Assembly (NCBI GenBank): GCA_023410875.1 | Contig: JAEYPH010000102.1 | Location: 1 to 17,922, forward strand | Direction of reading: 5' to 3' | Length of the DNA: 17,922 nt | From: Bacillota bacterium | GTDB lineage: Bacteria; Bacillota; Clostridia; Christensenellales; UMGS416 | Shown here: piece after piece, positions 7,894 to 14,596 of the stretch | Layout of the letters: each line of letters opens with the position of its first letter | How positions within the stretch are numbered: position 1 is the stretch's first letter | Translations under genes and position numbers: made by a program | The notes under the pieces: model-generated | What the model saw: only the letters and a program-made list of their open reading frames with translations | What the model was told of the DNA's origin: nothing | Databases searched by the model: none

Positions 7894-8574
7894 ACCAGCC
7901 TGAACCCGGTGTTCCGCATCGGCGATCAGATCGCCGAAACGCTGATGCTGCACGAGGGCATGGACAAGAAGACTGCCGCCGCCCGGGCAGTGGAGATGCT
8001 CCAGTTGGTGGGAATCCCCCAGGCTGCGCGTGTCGCCCGCGAATACCCGCACCAGCTGTCCGGCGGCATGCGCCAGCGGGCCATGATCGCCATGGCCATG
8101 GCATGCAAGCCCGAGCTGCTGATTGCCGATGAGCCCAGCACGGCGCTGGACGTCACGATACAGGCCCAGATACTGGACCTGATGCGCGACCTCAAGCGCG
8201 ACCAGGGCACTGCCATCCTGCTGATCACCCACGATCTGGGCGTTGTGGCGGAGATGTGTGAGTTCGTCATTGTGATGTACGGCGGCAAAGTTGTGGAGCA
8301 GGCCGACGTGCGAACGATCTTCCGGTCCCCACGGCACCCCTACACGGTGGGCCTTATGGAGTCCCGCCCGTCCATCAACCGTGATTCCGAGCGGCTCACG
8401 CCCATACCGGGCATGGTTCCCTCTCCCTTGAAGCTCCCCCAGGGGTGCTATTTCCACCCGCGGTGCAGTCGGGCTTTCGACCGCTGCCGCGAGGAGGCGC
8501 CGCCATTGTTTGAGGTTGCGCCGGGGCATCTGTCCCGCTGCTGGCTGTGCGAGGGAGGGAAGAGCTGTGAGTGA
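7894..8574 (+). pseudogene. Oligopeptide ABC transporter ATPase (DppD/OppD), 5'-truncated
   Basis: About 226 residues remain of a protein usually 320-340 long. Recognisable sequence starts at TSLNPVFRIGDQIAE, just past the Q-loop, so the Walker A half of the nucleotide-binding domain is missing. What follows is intact: signature LSGGMRQR, Walker B LLIADEPSTALD, H-loop ITHDLG and the C-terminal oligo_HPY segment ending ...CEGGKSCE. In-frame reading is open back only to a stop at 7858, and the first ordinary start is a GTG at 7909 without a ribosome binding site. ATA TTT CAG at 7883-7891 just before the break looks like a residue of the IFQ Q-loop codons, now in another frame. It would be unable to bind ATP alone. 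Alternative: an assembly join at about 7890. Confidence 0.8.
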
Positions 8575-9532
8575 AGTCGTCATGGATGTGCGCAATCTGC
8601 GCAAGTATTACCCGATGTCCGGCGGTGCGCTGCGCGGCGACACCGGGTGGGTCAAGGCTGTGGAAGGCGTCAGCCTCCAGATCTGCAAAGGCGAGACCGT
8701 GGGGCTGGTCGGTGAATCCGGCTGCGTCAAGACCACCGTGGCCCGCACGATGCTGCGCCTGTATGAGAAGACCGGCGGCGAGGTGTACTATAAGGGCGCC
8801 GATCTGTTCGCGCTGAAGAAGGAAGAGCTGCGCGCGCTGCGCCCCAAGCTGCAGTACATCTTCCAGGATCCCAGCTCTTCGCTGAACCCCAGGCTGGATG
8901 TGCAGCAACTGGTGGGCGAGGCACTGCTGGAGCACAAGATGTGCTCCAAGCGCGAGATGCCCGAACGCGTGGAGGAGGCGCTGACCCGCGTGGGTCTGCT
9001 GCCAGAGCACGCGCTGCGCTATCCGCATGAGTTTTCCGGCGGCCAGCGCCAGCGCATCGGCGTGGCCCGGGCGCTGATCCTGCGCCCGGAATTCATCGTG
9101 GCCGACGAGCCCATCTCGGCGCTGGACGTGTCCATTCAGTCGCAGATCATCAACCTGCTCATGGACTTGCAGCAGGAGTTCGGCTTTTCCTATCTGTTCA
9201 TCTCCCACGACCTGTCGGTCGTGCGCCACATCTCCCACCGGGTCGGCGTGATGTATCTGGGCCAGCTCATGGAGTTTGCCGCCAAGGCAGAGCTCTATAC
9301 CAATCCGCTGCACCCCTACACCCAGGCGCTGCTCTCGGCGGTGCCGGTGCCGGACCCGGATTTTCCGCGCACCCGCGTGATACTGGCGGGGGACATTCCT
9401 TCACCGGCCAACCCGCCGTCAGGCTGCCGCTTTCACACCCGCTGCCCGATGGCGAGCAAGGAATGCGCCCAGGTGACGCCGGAATTGCGCGACGTGGGCC
9501 AAGGCCACTGGGTGGCCTGCATCAAGGTGTAG
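8567..9532 (+). CDS. Oligopeptide ABC transporter ATPase (DppF/OppF) with altered Walker A
   Basis: A 321-residue ATPase of normal family length, expected on the cytoplasmic face of a di/oligopeptide importer. Visible parts: Walker A region GESGCVKTT (50-57, position 54 Val instead of the invariant Gly, Lys55 kept), Q-loop IFQDPSSSLNP (Gln100), signature FSGGQRQR (156-163), Walker B FIVADEP (Asp180, Glu181), H-loop His214, and a Cys-containing oligo_HPY tail. The GTG start at 8567 overlaps the preceding stop by eight bases and has GAGGGAGGG just upstream; an ATG at 8582 is an alternative. Because the partner ATPase is truncated and no permease or binding-protein gene is nearby, the Gly-to-Val change suggests a gene that has lost selection, though it remains open throughout. 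Confidence 0.9.
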   Translation: MSEVVMDVRNLRKYYPMSGGALRGDTGWVKAVEGVSLQICKGETVGLVGESGCVKTTVARTMLRLYEKTGGEVYYKGADLFALKKEELRALRPKLQYIFQDPSSSLNPRLDVQQLVGEALLEHKMCSKREMPERVEEALTRVGLLPEHALRYPHEFSGGQRQRIGVARALILRPEFIVADEPISALDVSIQSQIINLLMDLQQEFGFSYLFISHDLSVVRHISHRVGVMYLGQLMEFAAKAELYTNPLHPYTQALLSAVPVPDPDFPRTRVILAGDIPSPANPPSGCRFHTRCPMASKECAQVTPELRDVGQGHWVACIKV

Positions 9533-9536
9533 CGCC

Positions 9537-9731
9537 ATGTCGTTGTTCCGCCCGCAGATCCGGCCCAAGGAACCGACGAGCACCGGCGACGGCCGCGAGA
9601 CGCTCAAGCCCGACAGAACCGATATTCTGGCGCTGATCATTGCGGCCTTCCAGGTGCTCGCGCCCTATGTGCTGCTGCTGGTGGGCGGTGTCGTGGTGAT
9701 GGCGGTCATCCTGCTGAACGTTTGGAAGTGA
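9537..9731 (+). CDS. Small membrane protein downstream of the oligopeptide ATPase
   Basis: A 64-residue protein that I do not recognise. Residues 1-29 are polar (FRPQIRPKEPTSTGDGRETL), and residues 30-63 are almost wholly hydrophobic, enough for one long or two short membrane helices with a Pro43 break, ending in Lys. It starts five bases after the dppF-like stop, with AAGGTG seven bases before the ATG, and its stop lies just before a strong terminator, so it is the last gene of the same transcript. It may be an accessory subunit of the transporter, but nothing in the sequence shows this. Confidence 0.65.
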   Translation: MSLFRPQIRPKEPTSTGDGRETLKPDRTDILALIIAAFQVLAPYVLLLVGGVVVMAVILLNVWK

Positions 9732-9746
9732 ATGTCATCTGACAAG

Positions 9747-9787
9747 AAGCGCCGCCCGTGCGATCTGCCGGGCGGCGCTTTCAGTTT
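9747..9787 (+). terminator. Strong bidirectional terminator between converging operons
   Basis: A perfect 12-bp stem (9747-9758 with 9769-9780) and 10-base loop, followed on the plus strand by TCAGTTT and on the minus strand by CTTGT. It lies 15 bases past the plus-strand stop and about 70 bases past the stop of the converging glycosyltransferase gene, so it can serve both. Confidence 0.8.
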
Positions 9788-9853
9788 GCCGGGGTTCTGT
9801 TATGAACGCGGCCTCGCGGCTATGTCGACGTTGCCTGCGCCCCTTTGGACCAT

Positions 9854-11668
9854 CTATAGATAACTCTTTGTCTTAATCAGTATATCCACGCCCTTGTCAT
9901 CCAGATAATCCAACTCCTTGATGGAGCGCATCACCTGCTGCGCCGCCATCCGGTGAAAACCGTTTTTCAGATAAACTCCGGCCAGATGGATCAGCACAGC
10001 TTTGCTCTCCATGTGGTTGTAGAGGTTCAGAAGCTTCTCAAACAGCGCATATTCTCCGGCATTCAGCACTCGGTCCAGCAGCGTGAAGACAGCGGCGTAG
10101 ACGCCATCCTCGCCCCCGAGCCTGCCGTCGGCTTCGTCGCCGGTCAGGATCGCCGCCGCTTGCGCGTAGACCGCGGCGGTCGCGTCATCGCAGTGCTTGC
10201 GTACCATCTCCAGTGCGCCTTCCAGCTGCGCAGGCGCGCCGATCATGGATGCGGTTGCCAGCCAAGTGGCGCTGTCCGGCAGAACGCCCGCAAACAACTG
10301 CCCGCCCTCCCCGGATTCCAGAACGCCATGGAAGCAATCACAGGCCCTCAGATAGTCCCGATTCGCGAAGTGCAGCTTGGCTTGCAGATAGAGCTTTTCT
10401 ACCTCGCAGCCGTCCAGCGCGCAGGCCCGAGCCAGGTTTTCTTGCGCCAGACCCACCAGCCGGAGGTGCAGCAGGATGTCGGTGACGACCAGCTGGTTGG
10501 GCACGTGATCTCGCGAGGTCATGCAGCGCCACAGCGCCTCCTCGACCTGTGCCTCGTCGCCGTATCGCGCGTGATACAGCTCTCCCAATGTATACAGGAC
10601 ATGGCGTTTGCTGTTGTCCAGGTTGAAGGCGCGGATGTGGCAATCGATGGCCCGATCGTAGTCCTCCAGGCGGCGGTACGTCTGCCCCAGGGCCAGCAGC
10701 GGCCGCGTGGTCGCGCAGTTGTCCATGAACTTCAGAACACCGGGCGGTTCGCCCATGCGCAGGCATCTTTCAAAACAGTCGGCGGCCAGCGTGAAGCGGC
10801 CGCATTCGGCGTGTATGGTGCCCCGCAGATATTCATAATCGGTGCAGGCAGGATAGATGGCCAGACCTTCCAACAGCGTGGTAAGGGCGGCGTCCATCCT
10901 GCGCAATGCATACAGGCACATGGCCCGCCGGTAGATCAGGTGGGGGGCATATGCCTGTGAGATGTCGATGCCGGCGTAGGCCCGGTCATATTGCTCCAAG
11001 CCTGCCAGGTAGTTGCCTGCCGCCATGTATTCATTTCCCAGGTTGAAGCGCATGAAGGAATCGTCGGGAGCTTCTTCCAACAGCCTTTCGATGATCGGGA
11101 TGTTGCGCCCCCGCTTGTTCTTCTCCTGCACCACATCGTTCAGATAGCCGTAATGGTGGATGCGAATGTCCTGTAAGTCGAAGGCAAGCGGTTGGACATC
11201 CCCACCATCCACACGATGCATCTGTTCGTGGATCGCGCCTTCATACCGATACAGCCCATTGTTGCGCAGCAAGCGCAGGCTGTTGTGCAGCGTGCGGCTG
11301 CCGTCGGCCATGGCTCCAATGTAGTTGATGATCGTGAAATGGCAGCCTTGCGCCCTGGTGGTGTGGATGTAATCGATGAACTTCTGCTTGTCCTGCTCTT
11401 CAAACGTCTCGTCAGCGTCCATTACGAGAATCCAGTCGCATTTGGCCAGCCCCAAGGCATAATTCCTGGCGTCGGCAAAGCTCTCGTTCCACGCGTAACG
11501 GCAGACCTGTGCGCCATGAGCCTCGGCAATGCCCACCGTGCCGTCCAAGGAACCGGTGTCGGCAATGATGATTTCATCCACGATGCCGCGCACGCTCTGC
11601 AGGCACTGGTCGAGGAACCGTTCTTCGTTTTTTGTGATCATGCACAGGCTGACGGTGGCTTTTTTCAT
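9854..11668 (-). CDS. Family 2 glycosyltransferase with C-terminal TPR-like repeats
   Basis: A 604-residue cytoplasmic glycosyltransferase. The GT-A domain (about 1-200) begins SLCMITKNEERFLDQCLQS, has IIADTGSLDGT and the metal/nucleotide-sugar motif DAD at 84-86 (LVMDADETF). From about 205 to 480 there are helical TPR-like units, for example FNLGNEYMAAGNYLAGLEQY and ALGQTYRRLEDYDRAIDCHI, and the helical pattern continues to the end. Members of this fusion family often glycosylate proteins, the TPR part presumably holding the acceptor. AGGAGGT seven bases before the ATG supports the start. It is the last gene of an operon whose preceding gene makes a Thr/Ser-rich repeat protein, the obvious candidate acceptor. 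Donor sugar and acceptor are not known. Confidence 0.9.
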   Translation of the reverse strand: MKKATVSLCMITKNEERFLDQCLQSVRGIVDEIIIADTGSLDGTVGIAEAHGAQVCRYAWNESFADARNYALGLAKCDWILVMDADETFEEQDKQKFIDYIHTTRAQGCHFTIINYIGAMADGSRTLHNSLRLLRNNGLYRYEGAIHEQMHRVDGGDVQPLAFDLQDIRIHHYGYLNDVVQEKNKRGRNIPIIERLLEEAPDDSFMRFNLGNEYMAAGNYLAGLEQYDRAYAGIDISQAYAPHLIYRRAMCLYALRRMDAALTTLLEGLAIYPACTDYEYLRGTIHAECGRFTLAADCFERCLRMGEPPGVLKFMDNCATTRPLLALGQTYRRLEDYDRAIDCHIRAFNLDNSKRHVLYTLGELYHARYGDEAQVEEALWRCMTSRDHVPNQLVVTDILLHLRLVGLAQENLARACALDGCEVEKLYLQAKLHFANRDYLRACDCFHGVLESGEGGQLFAGVLPDSATWLATASMIGAPAQLEGALEMVRKHCDDATAAVYAQAAAILTGDEADGRLGGEDGVYAAVFTLLDRVLNAGEYALFEKLLNLYNHMESKAVLIHLAGVYLKNGFHRMAAQQVMRSIKELDYLDDKGVDILIKTKSYL

Positions 11669-11699
11669 ACGAAGAACCTCCTATCGGCGCGGAAGCGGA

Positions 11700-11722
11700 G
11701 GCGGGAGGTGGAACCTCCCGCC
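11700..11722. other. Stem-loop between the fibre gene and the glycosyltransferase gene
   Basis: A perfect 10-bp inverted repeat (GGCGGGAGGT / ACCTCCCGCC) with a 3-base loop. No T-run follows on the minus strand, so it is more likely an attenuating or mRNA-protecting structure than a full terminator. It could lower glycosyltransferase expression relative to the fibre protein. Confidence 0.55.
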
Positions 11723-11744
11723 GTGTATCGCATACTCGTTTTCC

Positions 11745-12506
11745 TTATACCTGTGCATTGTAGTACGCGCTGAAGGTTGCGGTTGTTGCGCCCAACACAT
11801 AGCGCAGCCTCGCATAATGGGCGTATTTTGCAATGGCAATATATTGGCTGGAAGTGCCGGCGATCGTCAAGCTCGTATAGGACGGGTCGTCGATATAGTC
11901 GGCGTCCGTCGTGGTGGGACTGATCTGAAGAGACAGGGTCAGCGTATTGGCTCCTTCATTGTACACGAAGATCGAGGCGGTCTTTTGCTGGGAGATGTCG
12001 GTATCGCCCAATACCACGCCGGTGCCGGTGACCGCGGTGCTGGTCACCGTCAGCGAGGTAAACACGTTGCCGGAATTGACCGTGGTCAGCGTGGCGTTGC
12101 TGATCGTGACATTGCCGTCCACGGTGAGGCTGGCGTTGCCGATGGTGACGGGATTGGTGATTTCGGAGACGGTCACAGTGCCGTCCACGGTCAAAGAGGC
12201 GTTGCTGATCGTGACATTGCCAGCCACGGTGAGGCTGGTGTTGCCGATGGTGACGGGATTGGTTATCTCGGAGACGGTCACGGTGCCGTCTACGGTCAAA
12301 GAGGCGTTGCTGATCGTGACATTGCCAGCCACGGTGAGGCTGGCGTTGCCGATGGTGATGGGGTTGGTGATCTCAGAGACGGTCACGGTGCCGCCTATGG
12401 TCAGGGTGGCGTTCGTAATCGTGACCGAACCGCCCACTGTCAGGCTGGCATTGCCTACGGTCATCATCAGCTCGCTGGCTGTATTGTTGAAAACCAGATT
12501 GTTCAT
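11745..12506 (-). CDS. Repeat-rich putative surface fibre protein with shared C-terminal domain (DUF6385-like)
   Basis: A 253-residue protein without cysteine or a signal peptide. After a 17-residue start come three 35-residue repeats (18-52, 53-87, 88-122) and a partial fourth (123-141) of the pattern GNASLTVxGNVTISNASLTV followed by DGTVTVSEITNPVTI. Alternating Val/Thr/Ile and Asn/Gly turns suggest a beta-solenoid or fibre. The C-terminal part (about 165-253, DISQQKTASIFVYNEG... to FSAYYNAQV) aligns by eye with the end of the protein encoded upstream and resembles what I recall as DUF6385. AAAGGAG before the ATG supports the start. With Thr and Ser making up about a third of the repeats, it is the likely substrate of the downstream glycosyltransferase. 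Surface or spore-coat location is inferred. Confidence 0.85.
   Translation of the reverse strand: MNNLVFNNTASELMMTVGNASLTVGGSVTITNATLTIGGTVTVSEITNPITIGNASLTVAGNVTISNASLTVDGTVTVSEITNPVTIGNTSLTVAGNVTISNASLTVDGTVTVSEITNPVTIGNASLTVDGNVTISNATLTTVNSGNVFTSLTVTSTAVTGTGVVLGDTDISQQKTASIFVYNEGANTLTLSLQISPTTTDADYIDDPSYTSLTIAGTSSQYIAIAKYAHYARLRYVLGATTATFSAYYNAQV
12084..12455 (-). repeat. Tandem 105-bp coding repeats in the fibre gene
   Basis: Three complete 105-bp units (12351-12455, 12246-12350, 12141-12245) and a partial fourth (12084-12140). The second and third units differ at only a handful of positions, whereas the first is more diverged. The period equals 35 codons, so gain or loss of a unit keeps the frame and changes fibre length. 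Confidence 0.9.
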
Positions 12507-12525
12507 ATCCGTTCTCCTTTTCCGG

Positions 12526-12545
12526 ATTGATCAGAGCAGATCAAT
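12526..12545. other. Small stem-loop upstream of the fibre gene
   Basis: A perfect 7-bp inverted repeat (ATTGATC / GATCAAT) with a 6-base loop in the 72-base gap between the DNRLRE-type gene and the fibre gene. It lies just upstream of the fibre ribosome binding site on the minus strand. No T-run follows; a role in mRNA processing is only a guess. Confidence 0.35.
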
Positions 12546-12578
12546 TTCAGTATATTCGGCGGGATATATCGGTGATAT

Positions 12579-13508
12579 CTATGCCGGATGGCATCCAAGC
12601 AGCTGGGCCTGGAACCACACCCGCGCTGTTCCGCCGGCGTTCAGATCAAACGAGGACACGCCGGCGCGGATGTACCGTGCAAACAGATAAGGCGTTATTG
12701 CCGTTAGCCCTTCGGGGGGTACCGCAACGCACTGCCTTTCGTCCATCCAGTCCAGGCCGTCGGGGCTGACTTGCAGCGCAGCCTGAATGGCCGTGCAGGA
12801 GCAATTCCTGATGAAGAAGGTGACTGTTCTGGCTTGGGAGATATCCACTGCCGGCGTATAAACCGTACCGGCGTCAATCTCCAACGTAAAAACCCTTTCT
12901 CTATATCCGCTGGGCCGATGCCCGGCGCAGCCCTCCTCGCTCGACGGGCCGCAGCCTTTGCGATGTTCTTCCTTTTCAGGTTTTTCGGGGAGGCTTCCCT
13001 CAGAGCACAGCAGCCGCAGAAGGGGCGGGTGGGCGCTGCGGCCGGAGTACACCATCAGGCATCCGTCGGCCTCGGCTACCACGGCGATGCCGCTAGAACT
13101 CTCGCAACTTAAAATCCAGCCCTTGGCCTGGCATGGGATGCCGCAATGGATTGCCCCGTCGCTCCCACAGGTTGACGCTGGCATTGTGACCAGCGGGAAG
13201 TCGGCCAACTGTGGCCGCCGCTCCCATGCGGCGCAGGGCCCTTGAAAATCGGACCTTAAGCTGTATACGCTGAACGCCGGAACTTCTCCCAGCCCCGGGT
13301 GCTGCCAGGGGTGCAGCACCAATTCCGCCTGCCGGATCACCGTGCCAGCAGGCAGGGAAGGCTTGGCGTATTTGAGCAATATTGCCTCCGTGACGCCGCG
13401 CCGCCGGGTGCTCGCAGCCACCAGCGCACAGGCCTGGCTGTAGTCGGCGTCCGGGGCGTCACGGGAGATATAGGTTGCATCCATCGGCAGCAGATCAATC
13501 ACCGGCAT
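12579..13508 (-). CDS. Cys-rich DNRLRE-type protein with the same C-terminal domain as the fibre protein
   Basis: A 309-residue protein in two parts. The N-terminal half (about 1-90) has the pattern of DNRLRE-type beta-sandwich domains: DATYISRDAPDADYS, then AILLKYAKPSLPAGTVIRQ and AELVLHP. The C-terminal part (about 208-305) matches the end of the downstream fibre protein (DISQARTVTFFIRNCS, LQVSPDGLDW, LFARYIRAGV). Between lies a charged, Glu/Lys-rich segment. It has 14 cysteines, unusual for a secreted sheet protein but common in spore-coat proteins. There is no signal peptide. I start at 13508 because GAGGGGGA lies seven bases upstream and the family begins there; 13535 is an in-frame alternative. 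It is first in the operon with the fibre and glycosyltransferase genes. Confidence 0.82.
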   Translation of the reverse strand: MPVIDLLPMDATYISRDAPDADYSQACALVAASTRRRGVTEAILLKYAKPSLPAGTVIRQAELVLHPWQHPGLGEVPAFSVYSLRSDFQGPCAAWERRPQLADFPLVTMPASTCGSDGAIHCGIPCQAKGWILSCESSSGIAVVAEADGCLMVYSGRSAHPPLLRLLCSEGSLPEKPEKEEHRKGCGPSSEEGCAGHRPSGYRERVFTLEIDAGTVYTPAVDISQARTVTFFIRNCSCTAIQAALQVSPDGLDWMDERQCVAVPPEGLTAITPYLFARYIRAGVSSFDLNAGGTARVWFQAQLLGCHPA

Positions 13509-13579
13509 CGGGCACTTCCCCCTCATGCCCATCATATGCAGATGCGGCAGCAGAGGATGGCCTCAGACAGCCGGATGGT

Positions 13580-13607
13580 TTGTGAAATGTTTTATTTGTG
13601 TTATAAT
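13580..13607 (+). promoter_or_regulatory. Sigma-A promoter of the YkuD-like lipoprotein gene
   Basis: -35 TTGTGA (13580-13585), a 16-base spacer and a perfect -10 TATAAT (13602-13607), with the start codon about 65 bases past the expected start point. The divergent surface-protein operon must be transcribed from the same 170-base gap, but I see no convincing promoter for it there. Confidence 0.6.
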
Positions 13608-13676
13608 TCTGTAAATTGAATCGAACGGTGGCGCATTGCGCGGTTATGCGCGGCAATTCCTCCGTTTCGGGGTTTT

Positions 13677-14336
13677 ATGAAGAAAATCGTCGCATTGTTT
13701 GCACTGTTGCTCGTCGCGGTTTCCATGGCAGCCTGCGCCAAGGCTGAATGGAAGCCTTTGTTTGATTATGGCGATGTGTCCCGCCCGCCCACGCCTACGC
13801 CGACCCCGGAACCCACGCCGAACCCCAACCTGCTTTTTGCCAACAATGAGGAGGAAGTGGAAGACGCCCGCATCGTGGTACACAAGGAACGCCGGGTGTT
13901 GGAGCTTTACGACGGCAGCAAGCTGGTCGCGCGCATCAAGGTGGCCCTGGGGACATCGCCCAAGGGCAAGAAGCGCGCGGAGGGCGATGGCAAGACGCCC
14001 GAGGGCAAGTATGTGATCTGCTTCCGCAACGACCACAGCAAGTTCTACAAATCGCTGGTCATCAACTATCCCAACGAGGCCGACGCCGACTGGGCGCTGG
14101 ACGACGGCTCCATCACCCAAGGGCAGCACGATGCCATTGTAAACGCCGCCGACGTGGGCGAAGAGCCCCCGTGGAACACCGCCATGGGCGGAGAGATCGC
14201 TATTTGCGGTTATGGCGAGGATGATACAGACAAGACCGGGGACTGGACCAGCGGAAATATGGCGGTCACCAATGCAGAGATGGACTATCTGTGGCAGTAT
14301 GTGCAACTCGATACTCCGGTTGAGATAAAGCCGTAG
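13677..14336 (+). CDS. Lipoprotein with L,D-transpeptidase (YkuD) fold lacking catalytic residues
   Basis: A 219-residue lipoprotein. The signal peptide is 1-19 with lipobox MAAC (Cys20), and a Pro/Thr linker covers 37-50 (PPTPTPTPEPTPNP). The YkuD domain (about 64-219) shows IVVHKERRVLELYDG, KTPEGKYVI and FYKSLVINYPN. Active enzymes of this subgroup have IHG and, about 17 residues on, WTxGCIAxTN. Here these read ICG (Cys177) and WTSGNMAVTN (Asn194), so both the catalytic Cys and the His are replaced while the surrounding fold is preserved. It may bind peptidoglycan or regulate without catalysis, or use Cys177 in a changed chemistry. The gene has its own promoter and only a weak ribosome binding site (GGGG). 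Confidence 0.88.
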   Translation: MKKIVALFALLLVAVSMAACAKAEWKPLFDYGDVSRPPTPTPTPEPTPNPNLLFANNEEEVEDARIVVHKERRVLELYDGSKLVARIKVALGTSPKGKKRAEGDGKTPEGKYVICFRNDHSKFYKSLVINYPNEADADWALDDGSITQGQHDAIVNAADVGEEPPWNTAMGGEIAICGYGEDDTDKTGDWTSGNMAVTNAEMDYLWQYVQLDTPVEIKP

Positions 14337-14382
14337 AACGCCTCTTTGGCTGTGTTATCGCGAATCTTTTGGGAAGGGATTT

Positions 14383-14427
14383 CGCGCCCTCGGGGCGCGC
14401 CCAAAGGGCTTTCCGATCGCCCTTTGG
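14383..14427. repeat. Pair of adjacent palindromes after the YkuD-like gene
   Basis: Two perfect hairpins lie one base apart: CGCGCCC/GGGCGCG (14383-14399, 3-base loop) and CCAAAGGGC/GCCCTTTGG (14401-14427, 9-base loop). No T-run follows on either strand. They resemble dispersed intergenic palindromes more than an intrinsic terminator, although they could stop or pause the plus-strand transcript. Confidence 0.5.
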
Positions 14428-14496
14428 AAACCTTCGGCCCCCAATAATACAGGTGGGTTCCTTCTTCCTTTGAATGGGATTAAATAGACAAGGGTA

Positions 14497-14596
14497 GGCC
14501 CGGCGACAGTTATCGCCGGGCCGAATGCTGACCAAAGTGCAAGCCACTCAAATCGCCAAGGCGCAACAGCGTCGCAGGCGAAAGCGCGTCAGCGCG
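14497..14596. repeat. Intergenic repeat copy A at the 3' end of degV
   Basis: A ~95-base element containing a perfect 10-bp stem with 6-base loop (14497-14506 with 14513-14522, loop CAGTTA). A second, imperfect hairpin lies around 14557-14580, and GCG(T)CAGCGC overlaps the degV stop codon, giving a third small hairpin (14581-14600). The same arrangement, clearly related in sequence, recurs at 15789-15887 after alaS. Confidence 0.7.

Noticed and set aside
8396..9313. 305-codon minus-strand open frame
   Set aside because: Antisense to the DppF-type ATPase, which carries family motifs throughout.
9788..9853. Possible small gene between the converging operons
   Set aside because: Only 66 bases with no start having a ribosome binding site; it is the gap between a terminator and the glycosyltransferase stop.
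11700..11722. Rho-independent terminator after the fibre gene
   Set aside because: The hairpin is perfect, but the minus strand after it reads TCCGCTTCC rather than a T-run, so I list it only as a stem-loop.
12084..12455. Possible CRISPR array because of regular repeats
   Set aside because: The 105-bp units are contiguous, with no unique spacers, and encode a 35-residue protein repeat in frame.
11947..12690. 247-codon plus-strand frame with repetitive Val/Thr sequence
   Set aside because: It is the complement of the tandem repeats in the fibre gene, whose minus-strand frame has a ribosome binding site and a domain shared with its neighbour.
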